DNA of 64,000 nucleotides, taken from positions 5,069,048 to 5,133,047 of the forward strand of contig SMSO01000031.1 of assembly GCA_004764695.1 (NCBI GenBank). The letters run 5' to 3'. The translations under genes and the position numbers were made by a program. Under the pieces are notes generated by a model. That model had not been told where the DNA came from. It saw nothing but the letters and a program-made list of their open reading frames with translations, and ran no database searches. Each line of letters opens with the position of its first letter. The stretch's first letter is position 1. Below are positions 23,001 through 32,779 of the stretch, piece after piece. This DNA comes from Schizochytrium sp. TIO01 (lineage: Eukaryota; Sar; Bigyra; Thraustochytrida; Thraustochytriidae).

Positions 23001-24650
23001 ACGAGGGTTTCTTCCTTTTAAATAGACCCACCGGGCAATAACATGCTTTCTTTTTTTTTTTGCTATTCACTTGCTAAAGCCCAGTGAGTGATACCTACCT
23101 AGCTATCAGGCCGTATATGCGTGAATTTCTGGCTGCAAGGGTCTCGCGATTGGTCGCTATCTGAGTGGGTAATTAGCTATCTACTCCATGTGCTATTGCG
23201 GCGCTGCGATCGGTATTCACATCGAAGGGGATATTACTCAGTAACTAATTAACACCGGAAATACTTAATTTTGTCACATTCATAATCACTGGCGATGGAG
23301 CATTGTGCGATACTATGCTACCCCTTCGGGTCCCTAGTCGAGCTATATGGTTTCAGCTAGTTAGCTAGCTATAGCTAGATGGCGGCTGGCTGGCAGCCTC
23401 GCCTTCACACGGGAAGATTGAAGAATGAATCATGATGTGATACAATTCTTAGGATGAATCAGAGACTCGAGAGCCCGAGATAATCAATTGAGCAAGCATT
23501 CAATCAGTCGATTGGTAACAATCATGAGTATGCCAATCATAAATTCACTGCATCGTGTTGAAGTACCAAGCTAGCTAGCTACCTGTAGAGAGATCCAGAG
23601 ACTCCATGAGCTAGCTAGCTGCCCTTAGATTAGCGCTAGGGGCAGGTAGGTAGATGGTAGCGGGTGCTTATTTGTAGAACAAATTAATTAATTGAATGAA
23701 TGAATGAATGAACTGAGAGATAGCATCTGACTAGACTTATCGCTATGGCTGGGGACTGGCTGACTGAGTAGCGGTGTCGCTGAGCAATTTGCGGCGAGGA
23801 GAACCACCAGAGCGACGACGATAACGACGGCGGCGACGGCGACGACGATGTGGACGGCGTTGACGACGGTGGCGAGCCGACCACGAGCACCGAAAGCCTT
23901 GGGGCAAGCAAGCAAGCCTCCTTAGTTAGCAGATAGATACCTGAGGCAGGAGATGTAGCTGTAGTCTAGAACCACCCTCAAAGGAAATAAGCTGTGGCTG
24001 GGCATTGGCTATGCGTTCTTTAGGATGCCTAAAGGGTTAGTGTTCAAGAGAATATAGTTTCCTCTAGCATAGGTGCTATGAATAAGTCGCTTTGAACTTG
24101 AAATAAAAGTAAATTGTTTAGCCTTTATTGTTAAAAAAGAAAGAAAAAATATGTTTTTATTTGTATATATATTTTTTTTAATTAAAAAAACATATTTTAA
24201 AATATATAAATTAAATCCTAACCTATCCTATTCAATTCTATTCAATTCTATTCTATTTGTTTTCTCCTCGTCGCGCTTACTACCTTTTCCTCAGGCATTC
24301 CTTGTTTTTTAAAGAAACCACTGCTACTGGAGAATACCCTGGGGTGGAGGTAGCAAGTAGTGCGATGCTCTAGCTTGTAATTTTGGATATGATATACATA
24401 GATACCTAAATACAGGTACATGCGTGGTTGGTATGTAAGTTTTACAATGTAGGTAGTTCGTGAAAGCTTTTCAACTTCAAAAGAAGCAGCAAACAATTCG
24501 TCGCTCAAAAAGCCCCTTTCTACTTTTTTTCCTCCTCCACATCCATTCGCTTACGAGAAAGAGTTCCAAGGCCCCGATAGCCGAACAAAACCGGTGTCTC
24601 GCTTGCTTGCTGTAACATGCCAGTGGCAGGCCTGGAGGCGTATGCCTGTA

Positions 24651-24689
24651 TGCATGCATGTATGTATGTATGTATGTATGTATGTATGT
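24651..24689. repeat. (TATG)n microsatellite
   Basis: Two GCATG-type units run into seven tandem TATG units. Confidence 0.9.
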
Positions 24690-24935
24690 GCCTTCGTGGA
24701 CGAGGCTTCTCCAAAAAAACCGTCATTTGCGGCACGAGATATCAGCGGTGCGCCTCTTTCTTCTTGTCCCGACTGGAGCTGGAAATAGGTTAGAGAATGA
24801 ACTAAGTCGGTCCTCAATTGGTAAGAATTAATTCATTCTCTTATCGATGGTTCTTTGGGTTTTATCATTGAAAAAAGAAAAAGAAGATGGCTAGTTCCGG
24901 GCTTAGGCCGCGTCTAGCGATCAACAAAAAGATCC

Positions 24936-25012
24936 CATTCATTCATTCATTCATTCATTCATTCATTCATTCATTCATTCATTCATTCATTCATTCATTC
25001 ATTCATTCATTC
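24936..25012. repeat. (CATT)n microsatellite, about 19 units
   Basis: An uninterrupted 77-base CATT tract, the longest perfect microsatellite in the window. It creates a spurious repetitive Phe/Ile/His/Ser open frame. Confidence 0.95.
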
Positions 25013-25426
25013 GATAGCCCTTCAGCAGGCATTGAGGTTGATTCATTTGAAGACCTTGCTCGGGGGCTAGCTGCTCTTCCACCAATATCCAGCCATCGTC
25101 ATCCTCATTTATGGCAAGCCTGTTGAAGTTCCCGACGATTGCTTCTGCCAGAGCTGGCTGGGGTTGCTGGAGTGATTGATTTGCATGGTCTTCTGCAAAC
25201 TTGTAACTTTGAGCGAATGAATCGCGAGCGAATTGGAGAAAAAAAGAAAAGAAAAGAAGAAAAGAAAAGAAGAAAAGAAAAGAAATTCTTTTCCCGAATG
25301 AGTGAAGCGAGCGTGAGGACTCTGAGGAGGGTGGCAGGATATCGGCCCTAGCGGACTTGTGTATCCGCAGTAATACCGCTGAGTTCGGGGTCCCCTCTGT
25401 CTCTTATTGTAGGCACGCTCGAGTGC

Positions 25427-25443
25427 GGATGGATGGATGGATG
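25427..25443. repeat. (GGAT)n microsatellite
   Basis: Four tandem GGAT units, 20-odd bases before a (CACT)n tract. Confidence 0.85.
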
Positions 25444-25464
25444 CCGCGACCAGAGAAGGAGGGA

Positions 25465-25489
25465 ACTCACTCACTCACTCACTCACTCA
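25465..25489. repeat. (CACT)n microsatellite
   Basis: About six tandem CACT/ACTC units. Confidence 0.9.
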
Positions 25490-25587
25490 GCTAACTAAGT
25501 TTTAAGCCTCATCTCTCCCGCGTTCTATGATGCTGCTATGATCAGACAATCAGTTCTATGGAGGCCGGTCATTGTTAAATCAATTGG

Positions 25588-25629
<42 letters not shown>
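25588..25629. repeat. (GATT)n microsatellite
   Basis: About ten perfect GATT units. Imperfect GATT/GAAT tracts continue to about 25,800. Confidence 0.95.
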
Positions 25630-25675
25630 AAGGATCGATTGTTTGTCTGTCATTTATTTATAATTGGAGGTGATT

Positions 25676-25800
25676 GATTGATTGATTGAATGTGAATGAA
25701 TGAATGAATGAATATGATTGAATGAATGAGTGATCATGATGGAATGAGCGAATGAATATGGTTGAATACGATTGAATACGATTGAATGTGAATGAATGAT
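25676..25800. repeat. Imperfect GATT/GAAT tract
   Basis: Interspersed GATT and GAAT units. This looks like a decayed continuation of the neighbouring (GATT)n array. Confidence 0.75.
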
Positions 25801-26251
25801 TGAAGGATAGCCACCTTGCAGAGGGAACCAGAGGCAGAGAGCGTGAGAGAGAGAGCTAAGAAGCGAATACGTGAATGGCAATGAGTGGGTGGGAGGTGGG
25901 CTGTCTGTCTGTCTGCCATGCCACTGGCTTAGAACCATGAGGAGACAGGTTTTTAAGGTTATAAAAGAAAATGAAAGGTGCCAGAGGGACCGAATGAAAG
26001 AAATGGCGAAAGAGAGACAGAGAGGGAGAGAGGCAGAGAGGCAGAGAGGCAGAGAGGGAGGGAGATAACAGGAGAGAGAGGGAGGGAGGTATATTTTTTA
26101 ATCTTTAATTTTGTTTTATTTTAATAGTGGGAGGGAGAGAGAAGAAGGGCCGAGAGGGCGACAGAGGGAGAAGAGGGAGAAAAAGAAAACAAAAAGAAAA
26201 TAAAAAAGAAATAAAAAGAAAAGAAAAAAGAAAAGGAAGAAGAGGAGAATG

Positions 26252-27306
26252 AGTGATCGAGCGACAGAGCAGCAGTCGCTTTAGCAGGAGTGGAGTCGAG
26301 GAGCATCGAGCGTGGGGTCAGAGCTAGGTTGCGTTTGCAGGGCTGAGGATAGAGGAGCGAGGATCAAAGCGTAGCTGGCAGACTCGCTTGAAGGCGGGTC
26401 GTTAGCTGTGCTAGGTAGGCCAACTCGGTTTGCGCGAAGAGCAGGCACGAACTAGGCATCCATCACGTGCTTTCCCTTCAGGGCCCGGGCCCAACACCAC
26501 TTCTCGACCACGAGCTGACAAGTTAGAAGGCGCCCCGCGCGGCGGTGCGCGGCGCCGTAGGTTACGCACTGCTTGCGTAGACCATTTGTTTGCTGGATTA
26601 GCTACTAAAGTCGTGGCTGGTTGCGGTAAGCGGTTTGCGCAGCGGGTCTCAAGCGGTTCGTCAGGAGCGAGCGAGCGTTGACACAGCGTATACACTGGGA
26701 GCGGATTCCAGGGACTTGCTAGCATATCCCTGTACCTGGATTGAGCGTTTTCGTGAGTACTTTAAGTTACTTTGCTTGCCCTTTCCCTCGGTTGCCTACT
26801 TTATCCGTCTCGTTATTTTTAGTTTGCATATCTGCCTTTGCTTTTGCAAACCTTGTTTTCGAGTCTGTGTCCAGGTAACTACACGAATCCACTTGGGATT
26901 ATTTGTTGAATTGGCCGGACTCCTTGCCCATCACTTATTATCTGTCGTTTCGAGTGTAAGGTTCTCCCTTGCGTGGTTTTTAATAGCCTACCACCCCGTA
27001 AGAAAGCGAGCAACTTTTGCATTCCATCCGTACAACCTACTTTTGAGGGCAGCGAAGAAGAAATACATTTGAACGAAAAGGGTCCGCGTACCACCTTTTC
27101 AACAAGCCACCTTTTTTGAGAACCTTTTATAATACAACCGTCACCACAAACACAAAAACTACCTGTACGAGGCATACTTGCTTATACATTCAATATAAAA
27201 AAGACAAAAAGCATTAAGCCAACAAGAAAGCACACGTAATCCTTGTACGTTCGTGTTTGTGTGAGTGTGAGCGGAGCTAAATCAGCTCTTCTTGAACTAG
27301 TACTAC
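26252..27306 (+). promoter_or_regulatory. ATG-free leader/promoter region of the AdoMet decarboxylase gene
   Basis: Reading the plus strand, no ATG occurs between the one at 26249 and the start codon at 27307. The complementary triplet CAT occurs about a dozen times in the same interval, so the absence is strand-specific. A donor-like GTGAGT lies at about 26754, and possible acceptors include CCAG near 26874 and ACTAG just before 27301, so part may be a 5'-UTR intron. This fits a long transcribed leader that is scanned by ribosomes and kept free of upstream starts. The transcription start is unknown, and the first part may be promoter. Confidence 0.55.
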
Positions 27307-28479
27307 ATGCAGAAGAGTCTGAGCGGCTATTTGGTCTTGCCACGCGAATCCTCGCCGTCTGCTGAAGCCATGGAGGCCAAGACCGCAGGAGGAGTCTGCC
27401 CGACTATGGAGCAGATCCAGGAGAACACGCAGCAACCTGGAGACGCGGCTGCCGGGGGCCAACTCGTCGGAGGCTTTGAAGGCCCGGAGAAAATCCTGGA
27501 AATCGACTTCAACCCTGAAGTCGGAGAGTCCTTGCGCAAGCTCGATCGTGAGACTTGGGACGCGATTCTCGACCTGGCTAGGTGCCAGATCCTGAGTAAG
27601 GTGTCCAATGAGTTTCTCGACGCGTACGTGCTCTCTGAGAGTAGTCTATTTGTGTACAGTCACAAGGCCTTTATCAAGACCTGCGGAACGACTACGCTGC
27701 TGCGATGCCTTCCTCTTCTCCTCGAAGAGGCTGAGAAGCTCGGCATGGAGCTCCAGTGGATCGGCTACACGCGCAAGAACTTCATCTTCCCTGAAGATCA
27801 AGTGTTCCCTCATTCTTCCTTTGCTCAGGAAATTGAGTATACTAAAAAGTGCTTTGGCCCCAAGGGTGAGCCCCTCACTGGTGGAGCTTACATCCTCGGC
27901 GACCTTCTTGCCGACCATTGGTATGTCTACGTGTCCGACTACTGCGATGAAAACCAAAGTTCTGAGCGTAACGTAAACATCATGATGTACGACCTCGACC
28001 CCGATGTCTGCCAGGGCTTCTACCGCCAGCCCACTCTTGACCTCGAAGCCGATGCCAACCGTGCTGCTTATGAGGTCGCTAAGATTAACGAGCTTTGCGG
28101 ACCCAACGCAATTGTTGATGACCGTATGTTTGAGCCTTGCGGCTACTCCCTCAACGCGATTGAGGGCGAGAGCTTCTACACTCTTCATGTGACCCCCGAG
28201 CCCGAGTATAGCTATGCTTCCTTTGAGACCAACCTCGAGGTTCCCGACTATACTGATCTCATTGCTAAGACTCTTCGTGCTTTCCGCCCGAAGCGTTTTG
28301 CCATCACCATGTTTGCCGATGAAGCCGCGCTTGAGAAGATCCGCAGTTGCCCAACCCAGCTCACCTCTGTTGCTGCTGGATGCACCTACAAGCGCCAGAC
28401 TCAATCTACCACTTGCATCCGTGCCGACTACGCTTGCCGTATGTCCGTCTACACCATCGAAGGTGAAACCTCTTCTTGA
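27307..28479 (+). CDS. AMD1: S-adenosylmethionine decarboxylase proenzyme
   Basis: Predicted 390 residues. The enzyme decarboxylates S-adenosylmethionine to supply aminopropyl groups for spermidine and spermine. The eukaryotic active-site set is visible: FEGPEK (Glu58, Glu61), the self-cleavage site YVLSE|SS (Ser112 becomes the pyruvoyl group), KTCGTT (Cys126, proton donor), and PCGYS (Ser281) with His294 (YTLHVTPEPEYSY), both needed for processing. The family usually begins within about ten residues of FEG, but here about 56 residues precede it. An in-frame ATG at 27370 (context GCCATGG, the stronger Kozak site) would shorten the extension to about 35, so the start is uncertain. Codon use is strongly C/G-ending (CTC, GAC, TAC), unlike neighbouring genes, suggesting high expression. 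The upstream ATG-free leader suggests translational control. Confidence 0.95.
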   Translation: MQKSLSGYLVLPRESSPSAEAMEAKTAGGVCPTMEQIQENTQQPGDAAAGGQLVGGFEGPEKILEIDFNPEVGESLRKLDRETWDAILDLARCQILSKVSNEFLDAYVLSESSLFVYSHKAFIKTCGTTTLLRCLPLLLEEAEKLGMELQWIGYTRKNFIFPEDQVFPHSSFAQEIEYTKKCFGPKGEPLTGGAYILGDLLADHWYVYVSDYCDENQSSERNVNIMMYDLDPDVCQGFYRQPTLDLEADANRAAYEVAKINELCGPNAIVDDRMFEPCGYSLNAIEGESFYTLHVTPEPEYSYASFETNLEVPDYTDLIAKTLRAFRPKRFAITMFADEAALEKIRSCPTQLTSVAAGCTYKRQTQSTTCIRADYACRMSVYTIEGETSS

Positions 28480-29140
28480 CACGAGCACTCCAATACTTCG
28501 AGCATTCATATTTTAATAATTGCAGCATCGTCTTGTCGTTCTCTAATTCCCCCTTTCCCAATTGACAATCAATATATTCTTTCATATATATGTCGCGCCT
28601 CACACGTTTAGATTTCCTTGTCTTCCTCTTAGTGCATACATAATTTCCTGCACAAGCTTGTCCATGAAATTCTAATAGATAGGTTCCATTTTAGCTCTTT
28701 GGTCAAGCAGTACCCAGAGAGGGAAAATACTGATGATCAAATCGTCCTCCTTGCCAGATAGATAGCCATCAAACTTGCCGAAAGCAAGCAAAGTGCTGTT
28801 ACAGCACTACTTCGAGGTGGTTCATGCTCTTCTCTGTCACCCTCCAGGCTATTGAAAGAAGCAGCCAAACATATATATTCATGCATTACATCCTAGTCTG
28901 CATGATTGGTCACCCATTCCACTGACTTTTCTGATGCATGCAAGAAGTTCTGTCCTGTCCTTGCCTTCTCTCGTATGGGAGAGCAAGTGAAATGAAATAA
29001 AAACCTTACTCTAGGAGTACCCTATTTATGTCCTAGCCATCAGCTACGGATAAAGTAAAATAAAACAGAAAGTTGCTCTTTGTCACCAGTGAGAACATGA
29101 CCATTAGAAGCAAACCAGAAAGCAAAATCGGTGGACAACC
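28480..29140. other. Intergenic region
   Basis: AT-rich 660-base gap between two co-oriented genes. It must hold the 3' end of the decarboxylase transcript and the promoter of the next gene. I see no ORF or RNA gene in it. Confidence 0.6.
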
Positions 29141-30130
29141 ATGAACAAGTCCATGGAGAACACCAACCAGCCAGATGAGGGTGCTCAAAGCAGCCGCGAG
29201 GATGTTTTGATCGCGTTGTCTAGCGCCGCTGCGGCAGATGCGGCGTTGGCTGGCTCTGACGATCATGGCCAAGGTAGTGGTGGAGGCAGCAATCTGTGCG
29301 ACATGTGTGGAAAGCTCGAGAGCAAGTATAAGTGCCCTGGCTGCGATACTCGTACGTGTGGCCTTGCATGCGTCAAGTCTCACAAGGAAAAGTTATCCTG
29401 CGATGGAAAGCGAAAGCGTACAGCCTTTGTTGGAATGAAGGAGTTCTCAGATCGCCATTTGCGCAGTGACATGCGGTTTTTGGAGGATCTCGGGCGTGAA
29501 AGTGGTGCCGCAGCACGAAAACGTCGCGCAGTAGAGGGAGATTCGGGATCAGGTGTTACTACAGGTCCTCCAAGGGCCGGCAAGCGCCGCCAGAGGGGCC
29601 GGAGGGATGAGAGTGAAGGCGACGAAGCTGAATCGGCGCCCGCCTTGCCACGAAATTTAAAAGCACTCGTCGATGCCGCTGCCAAGCGTGATATTGACCT
29701 TCTTGTGATGCCGCAAGGAATGTCAAGGAGGAAAGAGAACTCCTCGCATGTGAACCACCGTAAGAAGGAGATTATTTGGCGTGTGGTGTGGCACGCGAGA
29801 GGCGATTCCTTCACAGATAAAGGGCTTGGTGAATCTGTGTCAATTTTGGAGGGTCTGCGCAGAAAATTGCCGCAGTGCACACCAACAAAGGTGCTCTTAC
29901 GCGTCTGGGCAGGGTCCCCTGTCGAAGTGGACACTGCAAAGACACTTAAAGAAGCACTGTCGGGATGTAAGATCCTCGAGTTCCCTGAGTTTGAAATCAT
30001 TGAACAAGAATTTTCCCAAAGCAGCCAAACTCAGACTGCAACATCTACCGAAGCCGCTCCAGAGGCCACTTCCGTAGAAGCCGACCACGAGACCGACAAG
30101 GATGCTAAAGATGCAGTTCAAACCCTATGA
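29141..30130 (+). CDS. BCD1/ZNHIT6-like box C/D snoRNA assembly protein
   Basis: Predicted 329 residues starting at ATG 29141. A HIT-type zinc finger spans about residues 53-87: CDMCGKLESKYKCPGC, then CGLAC, H and C. It is followed by the BCD1-type sequence KRTAFVGMKEFSDRHLRSDMRFLEDLGR. In BCD1 proteins this finger and the helical segment after it are essential for box C/D snoRNP assembly in the nucleus. The middle is rich in basic patches (KRRQRGRR) likely to be nuclear localisation signals. A C-terminal folded part (IIWRVVWHARG to ILEFPEFEIIEQEF) matches the BCD1 core, including its LRxWAGSP-like segment. The tail is acidic and low-complexity. The same window carries box C/D snoRNA candidates at 49.4-49.9 kb. 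Confidence 0.88.
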   Translation: MNKSMENTNQPDEGAQSSREDVLIALSSAAAADAALAGSDDHGQGSGGGSNLCDMCGKLESKYKCPGCDTRTCGLACVKSHKEKLSCDGKRKRTAFVGMKEFSDRHLRSDMRFLEDLGRESGAAARKRRAVEGDSGSGVTTGPPRAGKRRQRGRRDESEGDEAESAPALPRNLKALVDAAAKRDIDLLVMPQGMSRRKENSSHVNHRKKEIIWRVVWHARGDSFTDKGLGESVSILEGLRRKLPQCTPTKVLLRVWAGSPVEVDTAKTLKEALSGCKILEFPEFEIIEQEFSQSSQTQTATSTEAAPEATSVEADHETDKDAKDAVQTL

Positions 30131-31468
30131 AGACCAGTTTTCGTGGTGATGTTTCGAATCTTGGAAACCCCCATATTAAGCGCCTTTGTCGCCAGCAGGG
30201 TTGCCGAAAAATCTGCTTGTGTGAGTGGAACTCGGCCGTAGGACAGCCTGCAATGCAGTAAAACCTCTAGTTGCATGAAACCAGGCGTGTGTATTTCATG
30301 CGGCTTTGTTTCACTCGCTCATACCGATAAGGGTGCGCAATGAGGCGCCCGAGAAGAGTGTCTGTCGCGCACAGGAAAACTCCTGGGACTTGGAGTTCCA
30401 GTTCTGCTGCTTATTGCTCATAGGAGGTGTTGTTAGTTAACGCTAGCAGAGTCATAACTTGGGTGTTTACTACTGATTCTATTAAGAGTAGGGCTACGAG
30501 GAGAAACGTAGAAAGGTACTAGGTCCTGGATAGGCGAAACTTAGGTCTTTCTTGTGAAATGTAACAGGTACTACGATGAGAACAATCAAACAATGTGATG
30601 TGAGGACACGAATATATCGTGAGATTAGTGCCATTGTGAACGATAGCTTACAAGAAAGCTCTTTACAGGGCGTTGTGAAGTAGATATTTTGTTAGATATT
30701 TAAAAGAATGTTAGTATTGATTTAAAAAGTAAACGTGATTGTCACTGTCAATTTCTGTTGATCTATTCCACTTGCGATTTTACCCTGCCATGCCATGCCA
30801 ATGCTTATAAGAAAAATGAAAATATTCGGAGGCACCTTTACAAGTAAATCCGGTTTGATCACCATGAAGCAACTGATCAGTTTATTCTTCTCACTCGTAA
30901 GGCAACCTGAACGCCATGAACAAGGATATAAAGTATCTGGAAACAGTAGGAGAATGCCAACAATTTTCGCGTTCGCATTTCTGAAAATCCACTAAGAATC
31001 AAAATTAAGCAAAGACTCATAGTTCGCCAGAGTTGTATAAGGTAGGGATTATCAGGGGAAAACTAGTGGATAAGTTTACGACGATTAGTTTGAGGTATAT
31101 TCGGCCGAAAAGTGCGCTACAGAAAAGGATCGCTAAGCAAATGAACAAGACAATAAGAATTTGTTTTGATGTTTCTCGCTGTGCTCTGCTTCTTCTTCTT
31201 CTTCTTCTTCTTTTTCTCTTCGAGGGTGAGGAAAAGGGGTTTTTCAGATCTTGTCTGTGTATTGTAGAATCATCTTGACTTGAAAGTAATCACCTTGGAC
31301 GACTTAGAATACTAGACTATCGCCGCCACTTCGATTACCTCGGTGAGTGATGAGCGATACAAATATGTTGCAAAGTGATGAAATTTCTACATTTTGCTGA
31401 AGAGCAGATCTGGGCAAACTACCTTGTAAACAATGGATCGACGACAAATGTCAATGGCTGAGTGCAGT
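30131..31468. other. Intergenic region between convergent genes
   Basis: No supported gene in 1.3 kb. A (TTC)n tract of about eight units lies near 31188-31212. Short open frames here lack family features. Confidence 0.6.
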
Positions 31469-32779
31469 TTACTTCTTGCGTTGGTTGCTAGAGCTTCCGG
31501 AGGAGGGTCCACGCGACGATGTGCTCATAGACACATGCGGGAGGGGAACAAGGAGGCGCCCAGAGCGCGGCTTCTCATTACGGGAGTCTGAGTTTGCTGC
31601 AAAGACTGGTTTAACGGCAAGGTTGACAACATCACTTGCCAACTCTGGCACAATGTCCTCGGGAAAGTCAATAGGAGCACAAACCTCAACAAGCCAGGGC
31701 TTGAGGTTAGCATCGACGGCAAAATCGAAGGCGAACACCTGGAAGGAGGTAAAGTCAGCATGCTCGACATTCTCGAGCTTATCCTGTGCAGCAGCAAGGA
31801 CCTGTGCAATAGTTTCGCGGGCCGGGGCAGCAAGATCTGCCTCAAAATTTGCGCCATGCTCAGATGACAACCACTTGGCAAGTTGCTCAACTGGCATATC
31901 GCTAGAATCGGATTCATTGCGGTGCTGAATGGCTGCCGTACTCAGATGCGCCATCTTATCAGCAAGGTCATCCATCGTGAAAGAGTTTTTGCAAGTCTTT
32001 ACGATCACCTGAGAGCTTACATAGCTGTCGAGATCCTTGTCCACAAGTACGAAGAAACGAAGGTCAAACTTACGTTTGCCTGGGAGCAACAAAGGCTCAG
32101 AAATGTAACGTTGTACGCACCATGGGGAGCTGGCCTTATCTTGTGACTCCAGATGGTTCATGATTTGATCATAATCATCAGAGATAAAAGTGCGCTCGCC
32201 ACGGGTTGCATCTGAGGCCTTGCAAATCCAGGTGTTTCCTGCAGCAGCTGCACGCTTGCTACCACTCTCAGAAGCAATCCGGAATTGCTCGGTCTCATTG
32301 TCGTCAGCGGACGACGGGAAGAAGAGGAAGGCGTCCGGAGTTACGTGTTCAAGGTTTGCTTGACGCAAAGTTTGGATAAGCTTGACCTTTTGAGTGATCC
32401 AAACGTGGCCACGGAAATAGTTACAGTGGGGAGTGATACCATAATCCCATTTGAAGAGCTGAGCAAAGCGCTTGAAAGGAATACCAGCACCGCGGGCGCC
32501 ACCCAAGATGAAGTGGAAACGACCAGATGTGTCTTTCCTCTGTTTGTAACCCTCCTGGGTGCTAACAATATCAGCTACGCGGCGGTACAGGTTGCCAAGC
32601 TTTGACTCAGCCACGCCATTAACGAATGTCGTGGGTCCACTTGCATCCTCTGACTCCTCGAAGCGAGAATCAGCAGCATCAGCAGTCTTGCACTCGTTTA
32701 GAAAGTCGTGAATCGTGAACTCTGAGGGATCGCACTTCTTCATCTTGCTCCTGATGCGGTGGTCGCTAGTCGATGCCAT
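31469..32779 (-). CDS. Tubulin tyrosine ligase-like (TTL family) protein
   Basis: Predicted 436 residues with ATG at 32779 in good context (CACCATGG). The ATP-grasp TTL fold is recognisable: an N-terminal substrate-facing part (RFHFILGGARGAGIPFKRF, NYFRGHVWITQKVKLIQTLR), the nucleotide-binding core NTWICKASDATRGERTFI, then WCVQRYISEPLLLPGKRKFDLRFFVLV, which carries the conserved KFDLR. The C-terminal AFDFAVDANLKPWLVEVCA corresponds to the ligase D-x-x-x-PWLxEVN region. The final position is Cys rather than the usual Asn, which normally coordinates Mg2+. Family enzymes add tyrosine, glutamate or glycine to tubulin tails. The N-terminal part looks closer to true TTL than to polyglutamylases, but the substrate is not proven, and the Asn-to-Cys change may affect metal binding. 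Confidence 0.85.
   Translation of the reverse strand: MASTSDHRIRSKMKKCDPSEFTIHDFLNECKTADAADSRFEESEDASGPTTFVNGVAESKLGNLYRRVADIVSTQEGYKQRKDTSGRFHFILGGARGAGIPFKRFAQLFKWDYGITPHCNYFRGHVWITQKVKLIQTLRQANLEHVTPDAFLFFPSSADDNETEQFRIASESGSKRAAAAGNTWICKASDATRGERTFISDDYDQIMNHLESQDKASSPWCVQRYISEPLLLPGKRKFDLRFFVLVDKDLDSYVSSQVIVKTCKNSFTMDDLADKMAHLSTAAIQHRNESDSSDMPVEQLAKWLSSEHGANFEADLAAPARETIAQVLAAAQDKLENVEHADFTSFQVFAFDFAVDANLKPWLVEVCAPIDFPEDIVPELASDVVNLAVKPVFAANSDSRNEKPRSGRLLVPLPHVSMSTSSRGPSSGSSSNQRKK

Larger units (their letters stand above)
20059..26251. other. Gene desert with dense low-complexity sequence
   Basis: No supported gene. From about 21 to 26.4 kb the words AGGTAG/CTACCT and CTAGCTAGC recur. 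From 23.6 kb onward tetranucleotide microsatellites cluster (listed separately). A purine-rich tract (GAGAGG/GGCAGA repeats) spans about 25.98-26.24 kb. Apparent open frames inside these tracts are products of the repeats. Confidence 0.65.

Noticed and set aside
24887-25126. Open frame with repeating Ile-His-Ser-Phe units
   Set aside because: Produced entirely by the (CATT)n microsatellite.
26635-27072. 145-codon plus-strand frame upstream of AdoMet decarboxylase
   Set aside because: It has no ATG at all (the region is ATG-free), so it cannot be an ordinary upstream ORF.
27646-28509. Open frame of about 287 codons antisense to AdoMet decarboxylase
   Set aside because: It mirrors the biased codon use of the sense gene, has no family features, and the sense gene is unambiguous.
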